Under the pieces are notes generated by a model. It searched no databases. It had not been told where the DNA came from and was given only the letters and a program-made list of their open reading frames with translations. Both the position numbers and the translations under genes were made by a program. From Mycolicibacterium litorale (GTDB lineage: Bacteria > Actinomycetota > Actinomycetes > Mycobacteriales > Mycobacteriaceae), in the NCBI RefSeq assembly GCF_010731695.1, contig NZ_AP022586.1, positions 930,001-994,000 on the forward strand: a DNA stretch of 64,000 nucleotides, written 5' to 3'. Below, piece by piece: positions 18,546 through 27,028 of this stretch (the stretch's first letter is position 1; each line of letters opens with the position of its first letter).

Positions 18546-20266
18546 TGCCAGACGGGATAGGACTGTCGCTCGGAGCGACCGCGATGGCGGCCGTGGTGGT
18601 GGGCCGCGCCGCGGTGCGGCGCACACCGGTGCTCACGCTGTTCGGCCACCGTCCGCCCGAGGTCGGCCTGCCCGGCGAGAATCCCCGACTCGACGAGCCC
18701 GGCCTGGTCGTCACCGACTTCGTCGACCGGGTGGGGGATCCGGTCGCGATCCTGGCCGCCGACGGGACCAGTCATCGCGGGGAGGCGCTGACGGCCGACG
18801 CGCTGCGGGCCCTGCTCTATGCGCTGACCCGTGGCCGCGAGCCCGTCGACCCGATCGCGGTGAGCCACCCCGCCCATTGGCATGACGGCGCGGTCGAGGC
18901 GCTGCGCACCGCGCTCGCCGAGGTGCCGGAGTTCGGGCGCTCGGTCCCGGTGCTGCCCGATGCGGTGGCGACGCTGACCGCGTTGCGGGACGAGCCCGGG
19001 CTGCCGACCCGCGGCGTGATCGCGCTGTGCGACTTCGGCGGATCCGGCACCAGCATCACGCTGGCCGACGCCGCCGACGGCCTGCGGCCGATCGCCCCCA
19101 CCGTGCGGCACCTCGACCTGTCCGGGGACGTGATCGACCAGGCGCTGCTCACCCACGTCGTCGCCGGCCTGTCGGCCGCGGGGACGGTGGATGTGTCGGG
19201 CACCTCGGCGATCGGCTCGCTGACCCGGCTGCGCGGTGCGTGCCGCGGCGCCAAGGAGCGGCTGTCCACCGAGACCGTGACGGCGCTGACCGCCGAGCTG
19301 CCCGGGCACAGTGGCGAGGTCCGGCTCACCCGCGCCGAACTCGACGACATCGTGCGCACACCGCTCGCGGACTTCGTGGCGGTCCTGCGCGGCAGCCTGG
19401 AGCGGGCCGGTGTCCGGCCGGGCGACCTGGCCGCGGTCGCCACCGCAGGCGGCGGTGCGCGCATCCCGATCATCACCACCACGCTGTCGGAGAACTTCCG
19501 CGTCCCGGTGGTCACCAGCCGGCGACCGGAACTCGCCGCGGCGATCGGCGCGGGACTGACCGCAGTCCGCGGACCCGACGACGACGCGCACACCGCGCTC
19601 GCCGCGGCCGCACCGCTGACGGCCGCCGCGCCCGTCGTCGACGACACCGCGCAGTCCAGCACGTTCCGCGCGCTGGCGTGGTCGGACGCCGACGACGTCC
19701 CCGACATCGCCCCCGCCGCCTACGACACCGAGCCGGCCGGCGATGCGGACGTGCGGCCGAAGTTCCTGTTCGGCCCGCCCGACGGGGCCGACGACAGGCG
19801 GCCCGCGACGGTGCCGTGGTACCGGCGCCCGCCGGTGGCGCTCGGGCTCGGGGCGGCCGCGGTGCTCGCGGCGCTGGTGGCGGCGGTGGTGCTCGTCAAC
19901 CGCGACGACGACGCCCCGTCCTCCACGGAGCCGACCACCACCACGGTGACGACGACGGAAGCGCCCGCGCCGGCGGCGCCACCGCCCGTCGACACGCCCG
20001 CCCCGCAGGCGCCGGCACCCGAAACGGTCCGGCAGACCGCGCCGCCGCCCGCGACGCAAGCGCCACCGCCGCCGGCCCCCGAGGCGCCGCCGCCCCCGCC
20101 CGCGGAGCCACCGGCGACCACCCCGCCGCCGGCCACCACCCCGCCGCCGGCCACGACTCAGCCGCCGGTCACGACCACACAGCCACCGCCGCTGATCCCG
20201 ACGCTGCCGTACACGACGATCCCCGGCCTGCCGTTCGTGCCCGCCCCGCCCGGCTTCGGCGGGTAG
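18545..20266 (+). CDS. Hsp70-like membrane protein with Pro/Thr-rich tail
   Basis: The first ~350 residues have the actin/Hsp70 ATPase fold: LSLGATAMAAVV replaces the usual DLGTT phosphate loop, and CDFGGSGTSITLAD matches the second phosphate motif. TAGGGARIPII resembles the adenosine motif. Then come an acidic linker, one membrane helix (about 430-452, LGLGAAAVLAALVAAVVLV) and an external tail of Pro/Thr repeats. There is no peptide-binding domain like that of DnaK. Several mycobacteria encode such Hsp70-like, proline-rich membrane proteins; M. tuberculosis Rv2264c seems similar, from memory. ATP binding is likely, but hydrolysis is uncertain given the altered first loop. ATG at 18545 overlaps the preceding stop. 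Confidence 0.78.
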   Translation: MPDGIGLSLGATAMAAVVVGRAAVRRTPVLTLFGHRPPEVGLPGENPRLDEPGLVVTDFVDRVGDPVAILAADGTSHRGEALTADALRALLYALTRGREPVDPIAVSHPAHWHDGAVEALRTALAEVPEFGRSVPVLPDAVATLTALRDEPGLPTRGVIALCDFGGSGTSITLADAADGLRPIAPTVRHLDLSGDVIDQALLTHVVAGLSAAGTVDVSGTSAIGSLTRLRGACRGAKERLSTETVTALTAELPGHSGEVRLTRAELDDIVRTPLADFVAVLRGSLERAGVRPGDLAAVATAGGGARIPIITTTLSENFRVPVVTSRRPELAAAIGAGLTAVRGPDDDAHTALAAAAPLTAAAPVVDDTAQSSTFRALAWSDADDVPDIAPAAYDTEPAGDADVRPKFLFGPPDGADDRRPATVPWYRRPPVALGLGAAAVLAALVAAVVLVNRDDDAPSSTEPTTTTVTTTEAPAPAAPPPVDTPAPQAPAPETVRQTAPPPATQAPPPPAPEAPPPPPAEPPATTPPPATTPPPATTQPPVTTTQPPPLIPTLPYTTIPGLPFVPAPPGFGG

Positions 20267-20566
20267 TCAGCCGCGGCGCACGCCCGTCACCGCCGAGCGG
20301 GGCAGGCGGCCGGCCCGCGAATGGCCGCTCATCCGGTCGCCGTCGACGACGACGTCGAAGTCGAGGTGCAGCCGCATCGGTCGCGTCACCGACTGACGCC
20401 ACGTCACCCGCTGTCCGCCGACGGTGATGTCCTCCAGGGGTACGGTCTCGCTCGTCGAGGTGGCGCTGCCGCGCAGCGCTCCGCCGTCGTCGACGAAATC
20501 GTATGTGGCGGTGATGGATCCGATCGGCGTCTTGATCCGCACGTCCCATTGGCCGACGATCCCCAT
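20267..20566 (-). CDS. Small beta-barrel-like protein, unknown function
   Basis: A 99-residue protein beginning MGIVGQWDVRIKTPIGSITA; the GxW motif near the N-terminus and alternating beta-strand pattern suggest a small lipocalin-like or DUF-type barrel. No signal peptide or cysteine is present. ATG at 20566 overlaps the stop of the DJ-1/PfpI gene (TGATG), so it is expressed with it. The stop directly abuts the stop of the convergent Hsp70-like gene. Function unknown. Confidence 0.7.
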   Translation of the reverse strand: MGIVGQWDVRIKTPIGSITATYDFVDDGGALRGSATSTSETVPLEDITVGGQRVTWRQSVTRPMRLHLDFDVVVDGDRMSGHSRAGRLPRSAVTGVRRG

Positions 20567-21222
20567 CACACCGCCTCCGGGACGCGGCCGCGGTTGCTCC
20601 ACACCGTTCCGCGCCGCTCGTAGGCGAACAGAGATTCGACCGCGGCGGCGATCTGCGGCCCGTAGGTTCGCTCGAGCAGGTGCAGTGCCAGATCGAGTCC
20701 CGAGGTCACCCCCGCCCCGCTGACCACGTCTCCGTCGTCGACCACCCGGGCGGGGACCGCATGCACACCGGTCGCCTCGAGCACGGCCATACCGAGGTGG
20801 TGGGTGACCGCGTACCTGCCCTCCAGGAGACCGGCCATCGCCAGCGCGAGCGAACCGCCGCACACCGTGGCCACCGTGACCTGCGGATGGGCGAGGGCTC
20901 GCCGGATGAGCGGGATCGCCGCGGTTTCGCCGAAGCGGGCCAGCAGTACAGGAATCGTCACGTCGCCGTCGTCGGGATCGCCTTCGACCGGGCCCGCCGC
21001 GCCCGGCACGATCACGAACCCCGGTGTCTGCGGGTCCAATCGGGAGGTCGCCTGCAACACCAGTCCGCGACTGCCGCTGATCACCGGCCGCGGGCCCTCC
21101 GCGGCGACGAGCTCGACGGCCAGCTCACCCCCGACGGCGTCGCTGCCGGCGACGAGCACTTCGAACGGGGCGATGACGTCGAGCGGGTCGAACCCGTCGA
21201 ACAGCACGATCTGGGCCTTCAT
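20566..21222 (-). CDS. DJ-1/PfpI-family protein
   Basis: A 218-residue class I glutamine-amidotransferase-like protein. The nucleophile elbow is TVCGGSLALA, with Cys at about 119, preceded by FVIVPGA, and an acidic residue near the N-terminus (DGFDPLDVIAPFEVL), the typical DJ-1/PfpI layout. The family includes isonitrile hydratases, glyoxalase III and chaperone-like members, so the activity cannot be chosen. It is divergent from an AraC regulator carrying the same domain, a common arrangement in which the regulator controls the enzyme. ATG at 21222. Confidence 0.85.
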   Translation of the reverse strand: MKAQIVLFDGFDPLDVIAPFEVLVAGSDAVGGELAVELVAAEGPRPVISGSRGLVLQATSRLDPQTPGFVIVPGAAGPVEGDPDDGDVTIPVLLARFGETAAIPLIRRALAHPQVTVATVCGGSLALAMAGLLEGRYAVTHHLGMAVLEATGVHAVPARVVDDGDVVSGAGVTSGLDLALHLLERTYGPQIAAAVESLFAYERRGTVWSNRGRVPEAV

Positions 21223-21293
21223 GCCGATCAGCGTGCCGGGTGCGCGACGGCGACGGCAGTGGCCAGATCGCCATTGTGCGCCGACATCTTGCC

Positions 21294-21310
21294 AGCAGGA
21301 CTGCTACTGT
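21294..21310 (+). promoter_or_regulatory. Leaderless promoter and dyad of AraC-type gene
   Basis: TACTGT at 21305-21310 lies 6 bases before ATG 21317, the spacing of a leaderless mycobacterial gene. The perfect dyad AGCAG-GA-CTGCT (21294-21305) abuts it and may be an autoregulatory operator. Confidence 0.5.
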
Positions 21311-21316
21311 GCGGCC

Positions 21317-22279
21317 ATGCACACCGTCGCGGTCCTGGCCGTGCCCGACACCATCGCGTTCGACCTCGCCACCGCCGTCGAGGTGTTCGGCCGCACCCGA
21401 AAGCCCGACGGCACACCGGGTTACGACGTGCGGGTGTGCGCCACCGCCCCGCAGGTCGACGCCGGACCGCTGCGTATCGCCACCGACCACGGCATCGACG
21501 CACTGGCCGGGGCGGACACGATCGTGGTGCCCGGTGTCAACGACATCGACACGCCCGCACCGGCGGCCGTGGTCGAGGCGTTGCGCACCGCCTACGCGGC
21601 GGGCGCCCGGATCGCCTCGATCTGCACCGGCGCCTTCACCGTGGCCGCCGCCGGACTGCTCGACGGCAGGCGGGCCACCACGCACTGGCTGGCCGCCGAC
21701 GCATTCCGCGCCGCGTACCCTGCCGTGCGCCTCGATCCCGACGTCCTCTACGTCGACGAGGGTCAGGTGCTCACCTCCGCCGGTGCGTCGGCCGGCCTGG
21801 ATCTGTGCCTGCACATGGTGGCCCGCGACCACGGCGCCGCCGTCGCCGCCGACTCCGCCCGCATGGCGGTCGCGCCGTTGCACCGCAGTGGCGGTCAGGC
21901 GCAGTTCATCCTGCGCAACCGGGCGGCCGCCGGACCGCTGGCCGAACGCACGGAACTCGACGCCGTGCTGGCCTGGCTCGAACAGCACGCCCACCGAGAC
22001 CTCACGCTCGCCGACATCGCGCAGTACGCGTCGATGAGCGTGCGCACGCTGAACCGGCGCTTCCAGGCGGAGACCGGCCAGACCCCGATGCAGTGGGTGA
22101 CCGGGGTGCGCGTCCGGCACGCCCAGCAGCTGTTGGAGACCACCAACTACGGTGTCGAACGCGTCGGCCGCGAGGTGGGGTTCACCTCGCCCGCGAACTT
22201 CCGCGAACAGTTCCGACGGCTGACCGGCGTAGCACCGTTGAGCTACCGCAACACTTTTCGCGAACGCCTCGCCGGCTGA
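21317..22279 (+). CDS. AraC-family regulator with DJ-1/PfpI sensor domain
   Basis: A 320-residue FtrA/GlxA-type transcriptional regulator. Residues 1-190 form a DJ-1/PfpI-like domain with SICTGAFTVAAAGLL at the nucleophile elbow; the C-terminus (about 215-315) holds two AraC helix-turn-helix motifs (LTLADIAQYASMSVRTLNRR and VGREVGFTSPANFREQFRR). The sensor may bind a small molecule also acted on by the divergent PfpI enzyme. ATG at 21317 is leaderless-like; there is no ribosome site. It is convergent and stop-to-stop with the methyltransferase gene. Confidence 0.9.
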   Translation: MHTVAVLAVPDTIAFDLATAVEVFGRTRKPDGTPGYDVRVCATAPQVDAGPLRIATDHGIDALAGADTIVVPGVNDIDTPAPAAVVEALRTAYAAGARIASICTGAFTVAAAGLLDGRRATTHWLAADAFRAAYPAVRLDPDVLYVDEGQVLTSAGASAGLDLCLHMVARDHGAAVAADSARMAVAPLHRSGGQAQFILRNRAAAGPLAERTELDAVLAWLEQHAHRDLTLADIAQYASMSVRTLNRRFQAETGQTPMQWVTGVRVRHAQQLLETTNYGVERVGREVGFTSPANFREQFRRLTGVAPLSYRNTFRERLAG

Positions 22280-23368
22280 TCACCGGATCTTCGGCCGCTT
22301 GTGCAGCACCAGATGGGCCAGCGGGATCTGCGTGCCCTCTGGAGCGGCGGCCATCCGCGCGGCGATGCCCGCCTCGAGCCCGTCGGCGAACTGCCGGGCG
22401 CGCGGATCACCGGGCGCGACCTCGAGCGCCCCGACCATCGTGGCGAACACCGACGCCCGCGCGAACTGCGCCCAGTTGCGGCCGAAAGCCCTGGCGTCCT
22501 TGTCCGCCCGATACTGGCCGAAGAACCGGTCCTCACCGTCGAACACGTCGAGGTGCTCGATCTCCAGGCGTTCGAACCGACCCGAGGGGGCGAACGGCGC
22601 CATGAACTCCGCGGCGCGCCGGCCCACGGTGGGGATCGTCATGCGCCGCAGTTCGTCCTCGCGCACCAGCCCCGCCCCGGCGAGTTCGGCCAGCGCATCG
22701 GTCATCGCGGCCAGCAGCGGCCGGTACCCGTACTCACCGTCCTCGCCGATGCCCATGGTCATCACCACCAGCCGCCCGCCCGGGCACAGTTCGCGACCCC
22801 GGAACGCGATGAACTCGTGCCAGTCGTGGGCCGCCTGGCGGGCGTAGGCGGCGCGCACGGACGCGTCGGTGGTGTGGGCCACCAGGAGATGGTCGGGCAC
22901 CGGGGTCGGGACCCGGCTCAGCCACTGCACCGCATAGGAACTCCAACCGAGCGTGATGCTGTTGGACGGCAGGATCTGCGAGTAGAACGACCGCCCGACC
23001 GCGGACGCGAACGCCGCGGCGTCCTTGCGCAGATACGAATCGGGGTCCTCGGTCAGCGTGCGGAACATCGCGGTGAAGTCGTTCTCGGGCACGTCGGTGT
23101 GGGCCACCAGCACCGAATGCTCACGCGTCGTGCGGGTGCGCAGCACTTTGAGCGCCGCGCAGATCGGCAGCAGCGAGTTGTGCCCGGTCGCCGCACCGTA
23201 GTCGGCGATCGCGATCGGCTGCGGGGCGTGCGGCAGCGGCACCACCCTGGCGGCCTGCTCGAACAGCGCGATCGCCGGCCGCAGCCCCGCGGCCTGCAGC
23301 CGTGACGCCTCCGTGTAGTAGCCGCTGTCCTTCGGCTGCGGGCGAACCACCACACTGGACTCGGGCAC
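22280..23368 (-). CDS. SABATH-like SAM-dependent carboxyl methyltransferase
   Basis: A 362-residue protein that resembles the plant SABATH family (salicylate, jasmonate and IAA carboxyl methyltransferases): a GYYTEASRLQAAG start, ADYGAATGHNSL as the SAM-binding motif, and SSYAVQWLSRVP matching the SSYSLMWLS block of the plant enzymes. Bacterial members exist, including in actinobacteria, but few have been characterised. It probably methylates a carboxylate of a small acid; the substrate is unknown. GTG at 23368 has AAGGAA upstream. It follows the mscR/hydrolase pair by 103 bases on the same strand, so read-through from that operon is possible. Confidence 0.75.
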   Translation of the reverse strand: MPESSVVVRPQPKDSGYYTEASRLQAAGLRPAIALFEQAARVVPLPHAPQPIAIADYGAATGHNSLLPICAALKVLRTRTTREHSVLVAHTDVPENDFTAMFRTLTEDPDSYLRKDAAAFASAVGRSFYSQILPSNSITLGWSSYAVQWLSRVPTPVPDHLLVAHTTDASVRAAYARQAAHDWHEFIAFRGRELCPGGRLVVMTMGIGEDGEYGYRPLLAAMTDALAELAGAGLVREDELRRMTIPTVGRRAAEFMAPFAPSGRFERLEIEHLDVFDGEDRFFGQYRADKDARAFGRNWAQFARASVFATMVGALEVAPGDPRARQFADGLEAGIAARMAAAPEGTQIPLAHLVLHKRPKIR

Positions 23369-23471
23369 GGGCGGATTTCCTTCGAACGCAGACGACGCTA
23401 TTCACCGAGTGTGCGCCCCTCGCGAGATTTCCGCTCGGAAGTCGCAGGAGGCGCACGTTCGGCGGAGTCGG

Positions 23472-24095
23472 TCAGTGCCCCCGGGCGACCCAGTCGTCGT
23501 AGTGGACGATCTCGTCGCCGATGGTGGTGGTGTCACCGTGTCCGGTGTAGACGGCGGTTTCACCGGGCAGCACCCCGAGGCGCCCGGAGATGGATTCCAG
23601 GATGGTGGGGAAGTCGGAGTAGGAGCGGCCGGTGGCGCCGGGTCCGCCCTGGAACAGGGTGTCCCCGGAGAACACCGCGTTCAGCTCGGGGGCGTACCAG
23701 CAGACCGAGCCGGGGGAGTGCCCCGGGGTGTGCAGGGCGCGCAGTTCGATGCCGCCGGCGCGCAGGGTGGCCCCGTCCTCGACGGTGCGGAACGGCTTGC
23801 CCGGGTGCGTCATCTGCCACAGCATGTCGTCGGCGGGGTGCAGCAGCACCGGCGCGTCGAGGGCCTGGCCGAGTTCGGGCGCCACGGTGATGTGGTCGTT
23901 GTGGCCGTGGGTGCAGACCACCGCGACGACATTGCGGCCGCCGACGGCCATCACGATCGGGGCGGCGTCGTGCGCGGCGTCGAACACCACCACATCGGTG
24001 TCGTCGCCGACGATCCAGATGTTGTTGTCGACCTCCCAGGACCCCCCGTCGAGTTCGAAGACCCCGGAGGTGACGACCCGCTCGATATTGCTCAT
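23472..24095 (-). CDS. Metallo-beta-lactamase-fold hydrolase next to mscR
   Basis: A 207-residue MBL-fold hydrolase with CTHGHNDH (HxHxDH), HTPGHSPGSVCW, FSGDTLF and YTGHGDTT, all metal ligands for a glyoxalase II-like dinuclear site. The M. tuberculosis partner of mscR (Rv2259) is Rv2260, a similar protein. It likely hydrolyses a mycothiol thioester, such as S-formylmycothiol made by MscR; that is inference from context and fold. ATG at 24095 has GGAGAG upstream and overlaps the stop of a minicistron (TGATG). Same strand as mscR. Confidence 0.88.
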   Translation of the reverse strand: MSNIERVVTSGVFELDGGSWEVDNNIWIVGDDTDVVVFDAAHDAAPIVMAVGGRNVVAVVCTHGHNDHITVAPELGQALDAPVLLHPADDMLWQMTHPGKPFRTVEDGATLRAGGIELRALHTPGHSPGSVCWYAPELNAVFSGDTLFQGGPGATGRSYSDFPTILESISGRLGVLPGETAVYTGHGDTTTIGDEIVHYDDWVARGH

Positions 24096-24154
24096 CAGTG
24101 CTCTCCGTTCTTCGCGCGAGCGCTCATCAGTGCTCTCCGTTCTTCGCGCGAGCG
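24091..24154. repeat. 32-bp tandem duplication between mscR and hydrolase
   Basis: Unit 24091-24122 is repeated exactly at 24123-24154, and a third partial unit begins at 24155 inside the mscR stop. Each unit includes a ribosome site and an ATG on the minus strand. Confidence 0.95.
24095..24127 (-). CDS. Downstream 10-codon minicistron, identical copy
   Basis: ATG at 24127, the same [10 protein letters not shown] peptide, GGAGAG ribosome site inside, and TGATG overlap with the hydrolase start at 24095. It creates a continuous chain of start/stop overlaps from mscR to the hydrolase. Each copy carries the ribosome site for the next start. Confidence 0.45.
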   Translation of the reverse strand: MSARAKNGEH

Positions 24155-24159
24155 CTCAT
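24127..24159 (-). CDS. Upstream 10-codon minicistron
   Basis: Starts with ATG at 24159, overlapping the mscR stop (TGATG), and encodes [10 protein letters not shown] followed by TGA. Its stop overlaps the ATG of the second copy. It is probably a translational relay and not a functional peptide; expression is not shown. Confidence 0.45.
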   Translation of the reverse strand: MSARAKNGEH

Positions 24160-25244
24160 CACAACACCACCACGGAGCGCAGCACCTCACCGGCATGCAT
24201 CTTGTGGAAGGCGTCCTCGATGCCGTCGAGCCCGATGCGTTCGGAGACGAACTTCTCCAGCGGCAACCGGCCCTGGCGGTACAGGGAGATCAGGGTGGGG
24301 AAGTCGCGTTCGGGCAGGCAATCGCCGTACCAACTGGATTTCAGGGCGCCGCCGCGGGAGAAGAAGTCCACCAGCGGCATCTCCAGCGTCATGTCCGGGG
24401 TGGGAACCCCGACGAGCACGACGGTGCCGGCCAGGTCGCGGGCGTAGAAGGCCTGCTTCCAGGTTTCGGGGCGTCCGACCGCGTCGATGACCACGTCGGT
24501 GCCGAACCCGTCGGTGAGGTCCTGGATGGTGGCGACGACGTCGAGATCGCGGGCGTTGATGGTGTGGGTGGCGCCGAAGTCGCGGGCCCACTCCAGTTTC
24601 CGGTTGTCGGTGTCGACGGCGATGATCTTCTTCGCCCCGACCAGGGCGGCGCCGGCGATCGCGGCGTCGCCGACCCCGCCGCAGCCGATGACCGCGACGG
24701 TGTCGTCGCGAGTGATCGCCCCGGTGTTGATCGCGGCGCCGATGCCGGCCATCACCCCGCAGCCCAGCAGGCCGGCCACCGCCGGGTCGGCCTCGGGGTC
24801 GACCTTCGTGCACTGGCCCTCGTGGACGAGGGTCTTGTCCGCGAACGCCCCGATCCCCAGCGCGGGGGTGAGTTCGGTGCCGTCGGTCAGCGTCATCTTC
24901 TGGGCGGCGTTGTGGGTGTCGAAACACAGATGCGGGCGGCCGCGTTTGCAGGCCCGGCACTGCCCGCACACCGCCCGCCAGTTCAGGACGACGAAATCGC
25001 CGGGGGCCACGTTGGTGACCCCCTCGCCGACGGATTCGACGGTGCCGGCGGCCTCATGGCCGAGCAGAAACGGGTACTCGTCGTTGATGCCGCCCTCGCG
25101 GTAGGTCAGATCGGTATGACACACCCCGCACGCGATCACGTCGACGACCACCTCGCCGGGACCCGGATCGGGGATCACGATGTCGACCACTTCCACCGGC
25201 TGCTTCTTCGAGCGGGAGATCACGCCGCGCACTGTCTGACTCAT
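24159..25244 (-). CDS. mscR: S-nitrosomycothiol reductase / mycothiol-dependent formaldehyde dehydrogenase
   Basis: A zinc-dependent class III alcohol dehydrogenase of 361 residues that oxidises the mycothiol-formaldehyde adduct and reduces S-nitrosomycothiol, protecting against formaldehyde and nitrosative stress. Catalytic zinc: Cys42 in [10 protein letters not shown] and [14 protein letters not shown]; structural zinc: [18 protein letters not shown] fold: [18 protein letters not shown] at 25244 appears leaderless. The following MBL hydrolase gene and gene order match the M. tuberculosis Rv2259-Rv2260 pair. It is divergent from a LuxR regulator. Confidence 0.92.
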   Translation of the reverse strand: MSQTVRGVISRSKKQPVEVVDIVIPDPGPGEVVVDVIACGVCHTDLTYREGGINDEYPFLLGHEAAGTVESVGEGVTNVAPGDFVVLNWRAVCGQCRACKRGRPHLCFDTHNAAQKMTLTDGTELTPALGIGAFADKTLVHEGQCTKVDPEADPAVAGLLGCGVMAGIGAAINTGAITRDDTVAVIGCGGVGDAAIAGAALVGAKKIIAVDTDNRKLEWARDFGATHTINARDLDVVATIQDLTDGFGTDVVIDAVGRPETWKQAFYARDLAGTVVLVGVPTPDMTLEMPLVDFFSRGGALKSSWYGDCLPERDFPTLISLYRQGRLPLEKFVSERIGLDGIEDAFHKMHAGEVLRSVVVL

Positions 25245-25250
25245 GCCTAC

Positions 25251-25256
25251 AACCTA
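25251..25256 (-). promoter_or_regulatory. Leaderless -10 element of mscR
   Basis: On the minus strand TAGGTT is followed by 6 bases and ATG 25244, so transcription should begin at or next to the start codon. Confidence 0.5.
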
Positions 25257-25324
25257 ATGCCTCGAGTCCGTCGACGAATCCCGCCGGCCTGGCGAAACCC
25301 CTGATCGAACCGGCCGGCTCGCTC

Positions 25325-25330
25325 TACCGT
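25325..25330 (+). promoter_or_regulatory. -10 element of LuxR-type gene
   Basis: TACCGT is 13 bases before ATG 25344, with GGAG between, giving a very short leader. It shares a 99-bp divergent region with the mscR promoter. Confidence 0.4.
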
Positions 25331-25343
25331 TGAACGGAGCGAG

Positions 25344-26960
25344 ATGAACACGATCACGGATGCCCAGACCGGGCTGCTGGCCTCGGCGCGCGCGGCCCAC
25401 GCGCGTCGCGACTGGCACGGCGCCTACGCGGATTTCGTACGGGCCAACACGATCGCGGCGCTGCACACCGACGATCTCGACGCCCTCTCGGTGGCCGCGT
25501 GGCGCATCGGCGAGGCGAAGGAAGCGGTGCGCATCGCCGAGCGGGTCTTCGCCCAGCTGGTGCGCAGCGATCCGAACGCCGCGGCGCGCAAGGCCGTCGA
25601 GCTGGCGCTGGCGTGGCTCACCCGCGGTGACCTCAACATCGCGGCCGGCTGGATGAACCGCGCGAGGCGACTGCTCGACGGTGTTCCGGAGAACTCGACC
25701 CACGGTTATCTCACCTACCTGGACGCGGTGGTCGCCGTACTGAGCGACGACTTCGACACGCTGGGCCGGCTCGTCGGGGAGCTGCGGGCGATGAGCGGCC
25801 GCCTCGACGTGCCCGCGCTGACCGCGCTGGCGATGGTCGCCGAGGCGATCGAGGCGGTGTACGCCGGCCGGATGGCGTACGCGGGCGGACTGCTCGACGA
25901 GGTGATGCTGCCGCTGCTGGCCGACGACGTGCCGATCGACTGGGCCGGTGACATCTACTGCATCGTGCTGCACGTCTGCCACAAGGTGGCCGACCTGCCG
26001 CGCATGCGGGCGTGGGTGCACTCCATGGAACGGTGGTGCGCCACGGCCGGTTCGGACACCTACGGCGGGGTGTGCGATGTGCACCGGCTGCAGGTGCGTG
26101 CCGCGACCGACGATTACGCGACGCTCGAGAACGAGTTGGCCGTCGCCAGCCAGATGCTCGAGAGTGTCAACTCCTGGGCCGCCGGCGAAGGCTTCTATCA
26201 ACTCGGGGAGGTGCGCCGGCTGCGCGGCGACGCCGACGGCGCACTGACCGCCTACGCGAGGGCCCGCGCCTCGGGTGTCGACCCGCAGCCCGGGGAGGCG
26301 CTGCTGCGCTGCAGCCGGGGGGAGAGCCAGGCGGCGTGGACCGCGCTGCACGTCGCGCTGACCGGCGCCGGTCGGCTCGACCGGATGCGGCTGCTGCGGG
26401 CTGCGGTCGAGATCGCTTTGGCCCGTGGTCAATTCGACGACGCCGAGCGCTACTGCCGGGAACTCGAGGAGGGCGCGGCACGGTTCGGCACCGCCGGCTT
26501 CCGCGGGTGGGCGGCCCATGCCCGCGGCGCGGTCGATGTCCGGCAGGGCCGGTACGCCGAGGCGCTCGAGCGCCTCGCCGCCGCGCTGCGCGAGTACCGC
26601 ACCCAGCAGTCCCGCTATGAGGCCGCCGAAGTGTACGAGTGGATGGCACTGGCCCACCGCGCGTCGGGGGACGAGGCCGCCGCGGCCGCAGATTCCGCGA
26701 CGGCCGAGAGCATCTACGCGCAGCTGGGTGTCGAGTCCACGGCGATGTGCGGCAACCCCTCACCGGGCGGGCTCACCAAGCGCGAGCTCGACATCCTGCG
26801 CCGCATCGCCGCCGACGGTGCGAGCAACCGCCAACTGGCACAACAGATGTTCATCAGCGAGAAGACCGTCGGCCGCCATCTGGCCAACATCTACCTCAAG
26901 CTTCAGGTGTCCTCGCGCGCCGCGGCGGTGGCCTGGGCGCATCAGCACAACATCGTGTAG
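25344..26960 (+). CDS. LuxR-family regulator with TPR-like sensory region
   Basis: A 538-residue protein. About residues 1-465 are helical repeats like those of MalT/LAL regulators but without an ATPase domain, since no Walker motif is seen. Residues 475-538 are a LuxR/GerE helix-turn-helix ([37 protein letters not shown]). The C-terminus ends in the usual position, so it is full length. It lies divergent to mscR, so it may regulate that gene or the downstream methyltransferase. Its inducer is unknown. ATG at 25344 has GGAG upstream. Confidence 0.85.
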   Translation: MNTITDAQTGLLASARAAHARRDWHGAYADFVRANTIAALHTDDLDALSVAAWRIGEAKEAVRIAERVFAQLVRSDPNAAARKAVELALAWLTRGDLNIAAGWMNRARRLLDGVPENSTHGYLTYLDAVVAVLSDDFDTLGRLVGELRAMSGRLDVPALTALAMVAEAIEAVYAGRMAYAGGLLDEVMLPLLADDVPIDWAGDIYCIVLHVCHKVADLPRMRAWVHSMERWCATAGSDTYGGVCDVHRLQVRAATDDYATLENELAVASQMLESVNSWAAGEGFYQLGEVRRLRGDADGALTAYARARASGVDPQPGEALLRCSRGESQAAWTALHVALTGAGRLDRMRLLRAAVEIALARGQFDDAERYCRELEEGAARFGTAGFRGWAAHARGAVDVRQGRYAEALERLAAALREYRTQQSRYEAAEVYEWMALAHRASGDEAAAAADSATAESIYAQLGVESTAMCGNPSPGGLTKRELDILRRIAADGASNRQLAQQMFISEKTVGRHLANIYLKLQVSSRAAAVAWAHQHNIV

Positions 26961-27015
26961 ACGCCTCCGGGGCGAAATACATCGTTTTCCCGATCCGGCG
27001 CTCCCGCCCGGCGCC

Positions 27016-27021
27016 TAGCGT
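27016..27021 (+). promoter_or_regulatory. Leaderless -10 of methyltransferase gene
   Basis: TAGCGT lies exactly 7 bases before ATG 27029, with no ribosome site, which suggests a leaderless transcript. Confidence 0.45.
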
Positions 27022-27028
27022 TCCAGCC

